Shown here: piece by piece, positions 15,416-23,539 of the stretch
Numbering within the stretch: the stretch's first letter is position 1
Layout of the letters: each line of letters begins with the position of its first letter
Assembly (NCBI GenBank): GCA_035518635.1
Contig: DATIXI010000049.1
Location: 1 to 54,009 of the forward strand
Length of the DNA stretch: 54,009 nt
From: AC-32 sp035518635
Lineage (GTDB): Bacteria; Actinomycetota; Thermoleophilia; Gaiellales; Gaiellaceae
Direction: 5' to 3'
Made by a program: the position numbers and the translations under genes
The notes under the pieces: model-generated
What the model was told of the DNA's origin: nothing
What the model saw: only the letters and a program-made list of their open reading frames with translations
The model's database searches: none

Positions 15416-15460
15416 CGTGAGGGAGTGGCTCCGGCATGCGCCGGAGCCACTCCTCTCACG
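15416..15460. terminator. Strong hairpin after the repeat-protein gene
   Basis: A perfect 14-bp stem (arms 15422-15435 and 15440-15453, loop ATGC) is extended by six more pairs (CGTGAG with CTCACG) across a one-base bulge. It starts a few bases after the stop at 15410. There is no T-tract, as is common in high-GC actinobacteria. It probably ends the surface-island transcript before the metallopeptidase-like gene. Confidence 0.65.
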
Positions 15461-15482
15461 TCCGGCGAGTGGGGCGAAGACG

Positions 15483-16013
15483 ATGCGAGGACGCCTCCTG
15501 ACGACGTGCACGGCGATCGCGGCGGTCGCGTGCGTGCTCGCGGGCGGCGTGTCCGGCGGGGTTCGCGACTCCACCTTCGTCGAGCGCGCGACACAGCGCT
15601 ACCACGCGACGGTCGGCTGCTACGACCGGTCCGACTGGGCCGGGCTCGTCGACTCCGGCTACCCCGACCTCAAGGGGCACGAGACGGAGGTCTACGGGCT
15701 CTGGCGCTACGAGATCCGGCAGGTTGCGCTGCCGGTGCGCGGGTGCCGGGCGCTCGAGCGCTGGCGGCAGACGCCAGCGGCGCGCGTGAGCATCTGGATC
15801 TTCGTCCTCGGCCACGAGCTCACGCACACTCAGCAGACCGACCTCTACAACGCGCCGTGGAGCCGGCCGTTCGACGAGGTGCAGGCCGACTGCGGCGGGT
15901 TCGCGAAGTTCCAGTCCCTGAAGCGCGCCCTCAGGATCAAGCGGCCGCTGAAGCCGCCCCCGCGGAGCTTCGGCCGCTGCCCCCTGAAGCACGCGGTCGC
16001 CCGCAAGCGCTAG
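15483..16013 (+). CDS. Exported HELTH-motif metallopeptidase-like protein
   Basis: A 176-residue protein with an N-terminal export signal (LLTTCTAIAAVACVLAGG). The central motif GHELTHTQQTD is a canonical HExxH zinc site, and DEVQADCGG about 20 residues later supplies an E/D that could be the third ligand. Two cysteine pairs are possible (GCY/GCR and DCGG/GRCP). The basic C-terminus (KRALRIKRPLKPPPR) is long and probably exposed. The ATG at 15483 is chosen over a GTG at 15417 that lies inside the terminator hairpin. It may process or remodel the surface proteins encoded upstream, but the strong hairpin between them argues for separate transcription. No family is confidently recognised. Confidence 0.62.
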   Translation: MRGRLLTTCTAIAAVACVLAGGVSGGVRDSTFVERATQRYHATVGCYDRSDWAGLVDSGYPDLKGHETEVYGLWRYEIRQVALPVRGCRALERWRQTPAARVSIWIFVLGHELTHTQQTDLYNAPWSRPFDEVQADCGGFAKFQSLKRALRIKRPLKPPPRSFGRCPLKHAVARKR

Positions 16014-16020
16014 ACCGGCA

Positions 16021-17085
16021 TTATCGAGGCACGGTCACGGCGAGGATTCGGCCGTGGCCATGGACGTTCTCGGCCCAGGCGACCCGGCGACCCTCGATCG
16101 AGAGGCCGACAGGCGTTCCGGTCGCACGGACGACGAAGCGCGGCGTCCGGCCGTGGAGGACGTAGATCGCGAGGCCGACTCGGAAGACGATTCCACCGGT
16201 GCTTGCCGAGAGGTCGGTCGCGCCGAGCGCGATCCGGCCGCTGACGGCGACGTACGCACCGTTTCTGGCGTCGAAGCGCCGAATGACCTTGCTTCCGTTG
16301 GGCTGCTCCTGCAGGAGCGCGAGCGTGTGGCCCGCGAGGGCGACGCCTCTGACGAGGCCGTCGAAGCGCGCGCTCATCAGACGGTTTCCGGCGAGGTTGT
16401 AGACATCCACGGGGCCGTCCTCGGCGACCCGTGGCACCCATTCGCCCGGCGGGGTGGGCGAGCGTGCCGGCACGACGGCCACCCGTCCCTCGCCGATCGC
16501 GAACATCGCGGGCGGCGGCACCCCCGGGATCACCGGAGGGCGTTGCAACGGATGCTGCCCTGCGCGCGCGAGCACAACCCCGCCGCCGGTGACGACGAGC
16601 GGGTCGGTCCAGGGCACGTCGCAGATCTTCAACGGCCGGTTCACGCACTGCTCCAGGACCCAACCGTACGCCAGCGTCGCGCCGTCCCCGGCGACACCGC
16701 TGAAGCGCGCGCCGCCGCCGGTGCCGCGCAGGTCACCCAGCAGCAGGTCGACACCTGCAGCCTTCGTGCCGGGGGCTCCGCTGACGATCGTCTCCTCGAC
16801 GTTGTTGCCGCTGCTGTCCCAGGCCCAGAGGGCGCGGCTCCTGGCCAGGGCGATCACCGCAGTGGAAGCCCGCTCGGGACGACCGACCTTTCCGACGACC
16901 CACGTCCTTCGCGTACTGAGGCGCCGGACACGCACCCGCGCGTCCCCGGCGACCCAGCCGATCCAGTCCCCGTCCTGCGCGAAGGCGTAGATGCGGCCGT
17001 GGGCGGTCACGAGCGTGCGAGGGGCGCTCGCAGTGGCGGCCGTCGTTGCCTCCCGAGACGCCCCCGCGAGGACGGCGAGCAGCAC
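16021..17085 (-). CDS. Exported beta-propeller-like protein, paralogue 3 of 3
   Basis: 354 residues from the GTG at 17085. The frame stays open upstream to the stop of the preceding gene (17137), and those codons extend the hydrophobic signal (RLAIAGSLVLLAVLAG), so the true start is probably a rare codon such as CTG at 17118. The body has repeated four-stranded units of the form VAGDARVRVRRL, VVTGGGVVLARAG, VALAGHTLALLQ and GRRVAWAENVHG, the look of a TolB/WD-like propeller. No catalytic residues are seen. It is the last and most diverged of three neighbouring paralogues on the minus strand. Confidence 0.6.
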   Translation of the reverse strand: MLLAVLAGASREATTAATASAPRTLVTAHGRIYAFAQDGDWIGWVAGDARVRVRRLSTRRTWVVGKVGRPERASTAVIALARSRALWAWDSSGNNVEETIVSGAPGTKAAGVDLLLGDLRGTGGGARFSGVAGDGATLAYGWVLEQCVNRPLKICDVPWTDPLVVTGGGVVLARAGQHPLQRPPVIPGVPPPAMFAIGEGRVAVVPARSPTPPGEWVPRVAEDGPVDVYNLAGNRLMSARFDGLVRGVALAGHTLALLQEQPNGSKVIRRFDARNGAYVAVSGRIALGATDLSASTGGIVFRVGLAIYVLHGRTPRFVVRATGTPVGLSIEGRRVAWAENVHGHGRILAVTVPR

Positions 17086-17136
17086 GAGGCTGCCGGCTAT
17101 CGCGAGCCGAGTGGCCAGGCGACCGTTCGCGACGGC

Positions 17137-18264
17137 TCACCTCCTCCCGGCGAGGGCCTTCTTGACCTGCGCCATCGGGACGAACGCGAGCTTGCCCGGG
17201 TGCCCGGCGCGCCCGAAAGTGGCGTAGGCGAGGCCGAGCGCGTCAAGGTCCACGTCCGCGAAGCCGAAGCCGGTTAGCGATCGCGCGAGGACGACGTCGC
17301 GCCCCGTACGCGCCTGGACGACGTGCAGCGCCAGGCTCTTGTCGTAGTGCGTCACCAGGTAGGCGGCGATCTGCCCCGAGAGCGCGAGGTGTCCGGCTCC
17401 CACCGGCATTGCCCGGCTGTGGAGCAGCGCTCCCGTTCGCCAGTTGTACAGCTCGAGCCGGGGCTCCACGGTGAGGACAGCGAGGTAGGTGCCGCTCAGG
17501 GCGATCTGAGCCATGTGGTCCCCCTTGACGAGTTCGATCCCAGCGGGCCTCAGCTCCTTCAGGAGCTTGCCGGTGCTGGAGTAGACGGCGACTCCCTCCG
17601 GCTCGTAGTTCCCTAGCTCATGGATCGTCCCGGACGGACGAAGCACGGCGACTCTCCCCGAGTCGGCCGGGGCGGCGACGATCCCGTCTCGGCCGGCGAC
17701 GACACGTTGCAGCCGGTGGGCACCGATCACGTCGAGCCCGCCTCGCGAGACACGCTGGACGCCGCTCCTGGTGTCGGTCGTCCAGCGACTGACGGCCAGC
17801 AGGTTCCCCGAGCCGACCAGTCCGTGGATCCACGTTCCGGACATGCAGCGCGGATCGTCGGAGCACTCGTAGGCATAGCGCGCGGTACTTGCCAGCAACC
17901 GCTCCCTGGCGGTCGAGGAGACGTAGAGCTTGTCGTTCCACTCCGTGTTCCCTGCTCTCCTGACGATCCAGGCCACACGCCTCCCGGCGACGGCGAGCTC
18001 CGCCACGTAGCACGTCCTCAGATGACTCACGGCACGCTGCTGTCGGCTCCACACGTTCCACACGAAGATCCTGGGGCAGTGGGTGCCGATAGCTCCTCCG
18101 GCGTATGCGACTCTCGGTCCGTCCATTGCGATCAGCGAGACCCCGAACTGCGTTCCGATCGTCCTCGGAGGTGGTCCGTTTCCGGCGTCTCCCGCCGTTA
18201 CTCCGACCGCGAGGAGCAAGGAGATCCCGGCGACCACCAGCCGACTCGGGATCCCTCCGCTCAA
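17137..18264 (-). CDS. Exported beta-propeller-like protein, paralogue 2 of 3
   Basis: A 375-residue protein with a TTG start that lies one base after the stop of the upstream paralogue, so it is almost certainly translationally coupled. Signal peptide LVVAGISLLLAVGVTAG. Repeated blade-like units include SLIAMDGPRVAYAGG, ELAVAGRRVAWIVRR, GTYLAVLTVEPRLELYNW and GQIAAYLVTHYDKSLALHV. The shared phrases MDGPRVAYA, SGRIAVLR/SGRVAVLR, TGKDVVLA/TGRDVVLA and the C-terminal KLxFVPxAxVxxA show direct homology to the gene at 18266. Probably periplasmic or extracellular; ligand unknown. Confidence 0.65.
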   Translation of the reverse strand: MSGGIPSRLVVAGISLLLAVGVTAGDAGNGPPPRTIGTQFGVSLIAMDGPRVAYAGGAIGTHCPRIFVWNVWSRQQRAVSHLRTCYVAELAVAGRRVAWIVRRAGNTEWNDKLYVSSTARERLLASTARYAYECSDDPRCMSGTWIHGLVGSGNLLAVSRWTTDTRSGVQRVSRGGLDVIGAHRLQRVVAGRDGIVAAPADSGRVAVLRPSGTIHELGNYEPEGVAVYSSTGKLLKELRPAGIELVKGDHMAQIALSGTYLAVLTVEPRLELYNWRTGALLHSRAMPVGAGHLALSGQIAAYLVTHYDKSLALHVVQARTGRDVVLARSLTGFGFADVDLDALGLAYATFGRAGHPGKLAFVPMAQVKKALAGRR

Positions 18265-18265
18265 C

Positions 18266-19384
18266 TCAGCTCACCGCCCGGAGAACCCGGGCCAGCGGGA
18301 CGAAGACGAGCTTGCCTCGCATCGGCTCGCTCAGCCGACCGTGCTGGTGGTAGTTGACAACGTAGACGAGGCCTCGCGGCCCGATGGCTGCGTCACGGCT
18401 CTCGTAGCCCGCACCGCCACCCGTCGCGAGGACGACGTCCTTACCGGTCGTCAGCCGGATCACGTGTAGCTTCCGCGGCGCGGAGCGGCGCGGGTCGACC
18501 GAGTAGACGGCAACTTGCCCGTAGGCGGCCAGGTGGCCCGCCTTCAGGTTCGGGGTCGAGCGGGCGACCGGCCAGGTGTGCACCAGCTTCCCGGTCGTCC
18601 AGTCGTAGACCTCGAGCGTCTTGATCTCGGTCAGCACGACCAGTGTGTTCCCGGTCAGCGCCACCTCCTCCGCGGAGCTGGGCGTGATTTCCCGGAGCAG
18701 CGTCCCGCTCGTCGAGTAGACGCCTACCGTCGCGGGCGCGCCGCCAGCGGCGAGCGTCCCGTAGGTCGGCCACGCGTCCTCCGAGCGAAGAACCGCGATC
18801 CGCCCGGAGTCGGACGACGCGGACATGATCGTTCCGGGTCCAGCCGCGATCGACTTCAGCCCCGTTGCGGTGATCAGGTTGAGCCGCTGGCCGATGCATG
18901 TTCCGTCTCGCGCCGACCACCACGTGCTGACCGCGAGCGTCTTCCCGGACCCGACCGCGCCGGCGATCCAGCGCCCGTACCAGGTCTGTGTCGTCTCCGG
19001 GCCGCTGAGGTAGCGTCGGCCCGAGGCGAGCAGCTTCGAGCGGGCGCCGATCGGAGCCGTGTAGAGATTCTCCGTGGTCTGGTACGAGTTGCCGACCACG
19101 TACCTGGTGATCCAGGCGAGGCGCGTCCCCGCGATCGCGACCTCGGACGTGTGCGCGCCGTACTTGCCCTTCATCAGGGTGGTCGCGCCGGTCAGCGTGT
19201 TCCAGACGTAGACCTTCTTGCCGACCGCGTATGCGACTCTCGGCCCGTCCATCGCCAGCGTCGCGATCGGGCTTTGCGTCTGCTTCACCCTGACGCTCGG
19301 CGTCGATGCTATGCCTGCCTGCACGACGAACGACAGCAGCAAGAGAGTGACGAGCGACAAGGCGTACTTCAGAACCCTTGTCAT
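18266..19384 (-). CDS. Exported beta-propeller-like protein, paralogue 1 of 3
   Basis: A 372-residue protein; the ATG at 19384 has GGAGGTGAGG upstream and opens a clean signal peptide (VLKYALSLVTLLLLSFVVQAG). The fold is a series of blade-like repeats (LAMDGPRVAYAVGKKVYVWN, EVAIAGTRLAWITRY, EEVALTGNTLVVLTEIKTLE, HLAAYGQVAVYSVD). Each ends in a V-Y-x-W or similar aromatic strand, as in WD/TolB propellers. First gene of the three-paralogue minus-strand transcript. No enzymatic motif is visible; a scaffold or ligand-sensing role outside the cell is the most that can be said. Confidence 0.65.
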   Translation of the reverse strand: MTRVLKYALSLVTLLLLSFVVQAGIASTPSVRVKQTQSPIATLAMDGPRVAYAVGKKVYVWNTLTGATTLMKGKYGAHTSEVAIAGTRLAWITRYVVGNSYQTTENLYTAPIGARSKLLASGRRYLSGPETTQTWYGRWIAGAVGSGKTLAVSTWWSARDGTCIGQRLNLITATGLKSIAAGPGTIMSASSDSGRIAVLRSEDAWPTYGTLAAGGAPATVGVYSTSGTLLREITPSSAEEVALTGNTLVVLTEIKTLEVYDWTTGKLVHTWPVARSTPNLKAGHLAAYGQVAVYSVDPRRSAPRKLHVIRLTTGKDVVLATGGGAGYESRDAAIGPRGLVYVVNYHQHGRLSEPMRGKLVFVPLARVLRAVS

Positions 19385-19463
19385 GATCCTCACCTCCGCC
19401 CGCAAATGTTCCCGGGCGAGGCTCCAGGGCGCATCGTGGGCGGCACCGATAGGGCCGTGAGAA

Positions 19464-19727
19464 CTACTGATCCAGCTGGAGCGACGCCGTCCCGCTGAGG
19501 TCGAGCCAGGACCGGCCGCGGCCCTGGACGATGCGGATCATCACCGCCTCGCAGTGGCGGCAGCGGACGACGATCCCCGCGCCCGTGTAGACGTCGAGGC
19601 GGGCCATCTCCTCGTGCGCGCCGCAGCCGCCGCAGACCGAGATTGCGGCGGTGAGGTCGGACCCGACGAGCTCGAGCATCAGCCCGCCGATCGCGTTGCC
19701 GTCCAGCTTCAGGTCACGCGTCTCCAT
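19464..19727 (-). CDS. DUF6510-like zinc-ribbon protein
   Basis: An 87-residue protein with two Cys pairs, CGGC (residues 32-35) and CRHC (56-59), separated by about 20 residues: a likely zinc ribbon. The N-terminus METRDLKLDGNAIGG and the arrangement resemble DUF6510. Its start lies 1 base after the stop of the FAD reductase gene on the same strand, forming a three-gene unit with the reductase and the molybdoenzyme. Function unknown; the tight linkage suggests it serves that redox pair. Confidence 0.7.
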   Translation of the reverse strand: METRDLKLDGNAIGGLMLELVGSDLTAAISVCGGCGAHEEMARLDVYTGAGIVVRCRHCEAVMIRIVQGRGRSWLDLSGTASLQLDQ

Positions 19728-19728
19728 C

Positions 19729-20451
19729 TCAGCTCCCCGTCGCTCCGAAGCGTTCCGTCCTGATCCACCCGGGCTCGTAGCCTGCCTCGATGAGGCCGTC
19801 GGCCGCCGCGTCCACGAAGCGGGTCGAGCCGCAGACGTACACGCGTGGGGCCTCCGCCGCCGGGAACGCGACCTCCGAGAGCAGCTCGGGGTCGATCCGC
19901 CGCGTATAGCCCGTCCAGCCCGGCGGCTGCTCGCGCGTGAGCGTGTGAACGACCTCGAACCCGTCGCCCTTCGCGGTGAGCCGGTTCAGCTCCTCGCGGT
20001 AGATCACGTCCGCGAGGGTGCGGGACGAGACCACGAGCCGCATCGGGGCCCGCGACTCGATCTGCGCGTGGTGGCGGGACATTGCCATCAGCGGCACGAC
20101 TCCCGAGCCGCCCGCGATGAGCAGGCTCGGCTGGGGCTCGTCGCCGTCCCAGACGAAGTAGCCGCCGATCGGGCCGCGCACCTCGAGCCGGTCGCCTTCG
20201 CGCGCCTCGTCCACGAGATACGGCGAGACCTCGCCGTCGTCCAGCCGCTCGACCGTGAGCGCGAGTGGCTCGCCCGGAGCGGACGCGATCGAGTAGCTCC
20301 GCTGCGCTTGGTAGCCGTCCTCGGCCGTCAGGCGCAGGTCGAGGTGCTGCCCCGCCCGGTGCCCGGGCCAGCCTCGTGCCGCGAGCTCGAGCGTCCGTAC
20401 CCTCGGCGTCTCCTGGTTGACCGCCGCGATCTCGGCAGTCAACCAGGTCAC
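19729..20451 (-). CDS. FAD-binding ferredoxin reductase-type oxidoreductase
   Basis: A 240-residue flavoprotein of the FNR superfamily, without a ferredoxin domain. The FAD-binding RSYSIAS motif (R-x-Y-S/T) follows the GQHLDLRL strand, GPIGGYFVW is the second FAD contact, and the NAD(P) site is in LIAGGSGVVPLMAM with a late VYVCGSTRFV. Its GTG start is 3 bases from the stop of the molybdoenzyme gene. It presumably passes electrons between NAD(P)H and the partner enzyme, though direction and acceptor are not shown by sequence. Confidence 0.85.
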   Translation of the reverse strand: MTWLTAEIAAVNQETPRVRTLELAARGWPGHRAGQHLDLRLTAEDGYQAQRSYSIASAPGEPLALTVERLDDGEVSPYLVDEAREGDRLEVRGPIGGYFVWDGDEPQPSLLIAGGSGVVPLMAMSRHHAQIESRAPMRLVVSSRTLADVIYREELNRLTAKGDGFEVVHTLTREQPPGWTGYTRRIDPELLSEVAFPAAEAPRVYVCGSTRFVDAAADGLIEAGYEPGWIRTERFGATGS

Positions 20452-20453
20452 GC

Positions 20454-21050
20454 TCAGTCGCCCCAGTACCGCTGTTCCAGCCACGGGTCGCCGCGCAGGT
20501 GGTAGCCGTTCGACTCCCAGAAGCCCGGCTCGTCCTCGTCGCGGAGCGACAGCCCCCGGACCCACTTGGCGCTCTTCCAGAAGTAGAGGTGCGGCACGAG
20601 CAGCCTCGCGGGACCGCCGTGCTCGGGGTCGAGCTCGTCGCCGCCGTAGCGGTACGCGACCCAGGCCTTGCCGCCGGTCAGGTCCTCGAGCGGGAGGTTC
20701 GTCGTGTACCCGCCGTCGCAGAACGCGACCGCGTAGGCCGAGTCGTGCTCGACCGCGTCGAGGAGGGTGTCGACCGAGACGCCCTCCCAGGTCGTGTCGA
20801 GCTTCGACCAGCGAGTCACGCAGTGGATGTCGACCGTGGGCTCCTCGCTCGGCAGCGCGCGGAGCTCGTCCCACGTCCAGCTCACGGGCTCGGCGCCGCC
20901 CTGGATCGAGAACGTCCACTCCTCGAGCGGCGTGTGCGGCGTCGGCCCCGCGGAGAGCACCGGGAAGTCGTCGGTCAGGTACTGCCCCGGCGGCACCCGG
21001 TCGGACGGGCCGGTGCGCCTCTTGCCCCGAAATCCTCGTGAGAAGACCAC
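20454..21050 (-). CDS. Sulfite-oxidase-fold molybdopterin oxidoreductase, soluble
   Basis: A 198-residue member of the sulfite oxidase/MsrP fold. The molybdenum-ligating cysteine is in DIHCVTRWSKLD, followed by WEGVSVDTLLD, the GGYTTNLPLEDL strand and GGPARLLVPHLYFWKSAKWV, all hallmark segments. There is no TAT signal and no dimerisation domain, so it looks cytoplasmic, unlike MsrP or YedY. Directly downstream is its flavin reductase, suggesting an NAD(P)H-linked soluble pair. Substrate is unknown; sulfoxides and N-oxides are candidates by family. Confidence 0.85.
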   Translation of the reverse strand: MVFSRGFRGKRRTGPSDRVPPGQYLTDDFPVLSAGPTPHTPLEEWTFSIQGGAEPVSWTWDELRALPSEEPTVDIHCVTRWSKLDTTWEGVSVDTLLDAVEHDSAYAVAFCDGGYTTNLPLEDLTGGKAWVAYRYGGDELDPEHGGPARLLVPHLYFWKSAKWVRGLSLRDEDEPGFWESNGYHLRGDPWLEQRYWGD

Positions 21051-21071
21051 GGTCGACTGAACCCTACGCCT

Positions 21072-22091
21072 CTAGCTCGCCGCGATCCCGGCGACCGTCT
21101 CCGGTACGCCCTCGAACTCGCCGACGGGCTCGAGCTGTCCGTCGCTGCCCACCGTCCACCCGAAGATGCGCTGGTGGTCGGCGTCGATCGCGTACAGGAA
21201 GCGGCCGTCGCCGGTGATCGCCTCGTCGCGGATCCCGCTCTCGCCGATCCTGGTCGAGCCGGCGATCGGCTCGAGCAGCTCGAGCTTCCCGCCCTGCCGG
21301 ATCTCGTAGCTTGAGATCGTCCCGTCGCCGAAGTTCGTCACGTAGACGAAGCGGCCGTCCTTGGTCGTCGCAGCCCAGCAGACCTCGCTGCGCGTGTCGG
21401 CGATCGAGGCACTGATCGGCGCCAGGTGCCCTGGCTCGTCCAGCGCGTACGAGGACGCGGCGGCCTTGCCGATCTCGCCGCCGAACGCCTCGGTCACGAT
21501 CAGGGAGCCATCCGCGAAGTCGAACCCGTACGGCGTCGCGCCCGAGGACGGGATGGTCTCCGGCCCCTCGGCGTAACCGCTGTCGTCGATCGTGAACGCG
21601 CTGATCGCGTTGGTGCCGCGCTCGGTGACGACGATCGTCCTGCCGTCCGGGCTGAACGAGATCTGCGCCGGGTCGGCGTTGCCCGCGCTCAACGGCCGGC
21701 CCGAGCCCTCGAGCGGCATGAGCCTGCCGTCGGCGAGCGTGAAGCCGCTGATGTTCGGCGTGCCGTTGTTGAGCGCGTAGACGATTCCGCCGCTCACGGC
21801 GATGCTCGTCGGAGCGGTTCCGCCCGAGGCCACCTTGTCGGCGAGCTTCAGCCCGTCCGACTCGATCGCGAACAGGGTCAGCTCGTCGCTGCCCGCGTTC
21901 GTGACGAGAAGCCAGGCGCCGTCCTCCGAGAGGACGATCGAGCTCTGCGAGGCGAGGTGCGGCACACCGGTCCCGCGGCCGCCGGTCTCGTACCGGCCGA
22001 TCGAGTCGAGCTGTCCGCCGACCGAGCGGTCGTACGCGATGATCTCGTTCCGGTCGGCGTCATTGGTCTGGACATAGACGCGTTCGTTCAT
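21072..22091 (-). CDS. Seven-bladed YVTN / lactonase-like beta-propeller protein
   Basis: A 339-residue protein; the ATG at 22091 follows GGAGGGAA. Blade repeats end in YVTN-like strands: AWLLVTNAGSDELTLFAIES, GIVYALNNGTPNISGF, RTIVVTERGTNAISAFTI, RFVYVTNFGDGTISSYEI, RFLYAIDADHQRIFGWTV. This is the PF10282 (6-phosphogluconolactonase-like) pattern. No signal peptide is evident, so it is probably cytoplasmic. It lies 68 bases downstream of a gene whose product ends in another propeller and may be part of the same Mau-like transcript. Confidence 0.8.
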   Translation of the reverse strand: MNERVYVQTNDADRNEIIAYDRSVGGQLDSIGRYETGGRGTGVPHLASQSSIVLSEDGAWLLVTNAGSDELTLFAIESDGLKLADKVASGGTAPTSIAVSGGIVYALNNGTPNISGFTLADGRLMPLEGSGRPLSAGNADPAQISFSPDGRTIVVTERGTNAISAFTIDDSGYAEGPETIPSSGATPYGFDFADGSLIVTEAFGGEIGKAAASSYALDEPGHLAPISASIADTRSEVCWAATTKDGRFVYVTNFGDGTISSYEIRQGGKLELLEPIAGSTRIGESGIRDEAITGDGRFLYAIDADHQRIFGWTVGSDGQLEPVGEFEGVPETVAGIAAS

Positions 22092-22159
22092 CTGGATTCC
22101 CTCCACGACCCCATCGCTTGTCGACGGTTCTGTCTCGCGGCGGCGGCGAGCGTTACGCG

Positions 22160-23539
22160 CTAGCGCGCGATCGAAAGCAAGGAAGGTGTCATCTGCCCGC
22201 CCGAGCCCGGCCGCAGGACGGTCACGTAAGCGGTCGTCCCGGAGATCGCGGTCGTCCACAGCATCCGCGAGGTGGGCTTCGGATGGTGTGCGCACGGGAG
22301 ATGCTCGCCCTGGGTCGTGTGGCCCGGCTCATGCCCGAGGTCCTGGCCGGCGAGCGCCGGCAGCTGGTAGAGGACTCGGCCCCCGCCGTTTGCATCGACC
22401 GGCCCGAGGCGCAGCTGCTGCGAGCAGCGGCCTTCGCGCACGTAGAGCAGGCGCCCTCCGATCCTGGCCGGGTTCAAGAGCAGCACCCGGCGCGACGAGC
22501 GGAGCAGGCGGCGTTTCCCGGTCGAGAGATCGAAGGAGAACAGGCGGCTCCGCGTGGTCGACGCGAGGTGGTAGACGACGACCTCGCCGGTGAGTGACGG
22601 CCGGCCGAGCCGACCCGCCGGCTGGGCGCGAGAGACCACCGCCGTGACAGTCGGGTCGGCGAGGGCGAAGGCGCGGAGCTGCTCGGAGCCGTCCGCCAGC
22701 CGGACGCGGTAGGCGAGCCACTGGTCCGAGACGGCGAGCTTCTCGACGCCGGGGACCATCACCTGCAGGCTGGGCGTGAGCGTGGCGGCGTCCGCGACGG
22801 TGACGGCGTCGCCCGAGCGCCAGGTGACATACGGCCCGCCGAGCGCCGGGTCGGTGCCCGGGAGCTGCGTCTTCACCCCGTCCCGGAGAAGGAATCCACC
22901 GACGCCGGGCTGCTGCCAGACGACGTCGCCGCCTGCGGCGCTCGGATCGCCGCCCGGCGAGGCGACCGGAGTCGCGGCCCGTGCGGTCCCCGCCACGAGG
23001 GTGAGGGCAAGCGACGCGGCGGCGAGCACGCGCAGCGCACGTAGGCCTTCGGGCCGCTCGGCCAGCGCTCCCTCGTCGCCTCCTCGCGCGACGAGCAGGA
23101 GCACCGGCAGCGCGCGGCCTGCTGCGAAGCTCAGGCCGACCATGATCACAGCCGGAACGCTCGCGAGCCCGACGCTCAGCGGCAGCAATGCCCAGCCCGC
23201 CGCGGCCGGGACGAACGTCGACACGCCGGTCCCGAGCAGGACGCCGTACAGGAAGAGCGCGCGCGGCAGCGGCATCGACCGGCGCCAGGGCTCGGGCACC
23301 TGGAGGTGGACCTGTGGCCGCACGCGCAGCCCGGCGAGATCGGAGATCACGGCCGCTGCGGCGAGCACGGCTGCGGCGACCAGGAAGACGTGTCCCGGGT
23401 TGAGCGCTACGCCGATCGCGCCCAGTGCGCCGAACACCAGCACTGCGCCGAGACCTAACCCGGCCGCGTACGCGGCGGCCGCGGCGACGAGCGCCTTCCG
23501 TCCTCCCAGCTCGCGCGCGGCACTCACGGTGCCGACCAT
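22160..23539 (-). CDS. CcdA/MauF-like membrane domain fused to an extracytoplasmic beta-propeller
   Basis: 459 residues from the ATG at 23539. Residues 1-205 hold about five membrane segments; the remainder is a propeller-like domain (DVVWQQPGVGGFLLRD, YVTWRSGDAVTVAD, QWLAYRVRLADGSEQLR). The membrane part resembles the 3+3 CcdA/DsbD fold but lacks the first segment. That segment (LTGLLVGLAGAWSP) is encoded in the same frame just upstream of a TGA at 23549-23551 and aligns with the later LYGVLLGTGVSTFVP, its pseudo-repeat partner. The TGA falls where the SPC cysteine is expected. Neighbours are a MADH-light-chain-like protein and MauE-MauD. The fusion joins in one chain what mauF and the propeller subunit MauB supply separately. 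Confidence 0.7.
   Translation of the reverse strand: MVGTVSAARELGGRKALVAAAAAYAAGLGLGAVLVFGALGAIGVALNPGHVFLVAAAVLAAAAVISDLAGLRVRPQVHLQVPEPWRRSMPLPRALFLYGVLLGTGVSTFVPAAAGWALLPLSVGLASVPAVIMVGLSFAAGRALPVLLLVARGGDEGALAERPEGLRALRVLAAASLALTLVAGTARAATPVASPGGDPSAAGGDVVWQQPGVGGFLLRDGVKTQLPGTDPALGGPYVTWRSGDAVTVADAATLTPSLQVMVPGVEKLAVSDQWLAYRVRLADGSEQLRAFALADPTVTAVVSRAQPAGRLGRPSLTGEVVVYHLASTTRSRLFSFDLSTGKRRLLRSSRRVLLLNPARIGGRLLYVREGRCSQQLRLGPVDANGGGRVLYQLPALAGQDLGHEPGHTTQGEHLPCAHHPKPTSRMLWTTAISGTTAYVTVLRPGSGGQMTPSLLSIAR
23518..23534 (-). promoter_or_regulatory. SECIS-compatible hairpin 3' of the TGA
   Basis: In the transcript, CGGCAC, loop CGUGA and GUGCCG form a 6-bp stem beginning 14 bases after the TGA, with the apical loop 20 bases after it and a G in its second position. 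These values fit the loose published consensus for bacterial SECIS elements. Short GC stems are common here, so this is weak support. Confidence 0.3.

Noticed and set aside
14261..16165. A 634-codon open frame overlapping the repeat protein and the HELTH gene
   Set aside because: Runs through a strong terminator hairpin in a different frame and gives a low-complexity Arg-rich product; the frames at 13059 and 15483 have signal peptides, Shine-Dalgarno sites and motifs.
22156..22167. 12-bp palindrome CGCGCTAGCGCG at the end of the MauF-like gene
   Set aside because: Overlaps the stop codon and is a simple CG-rich palindrome likely by chance; too short and without a loop for a terminator.
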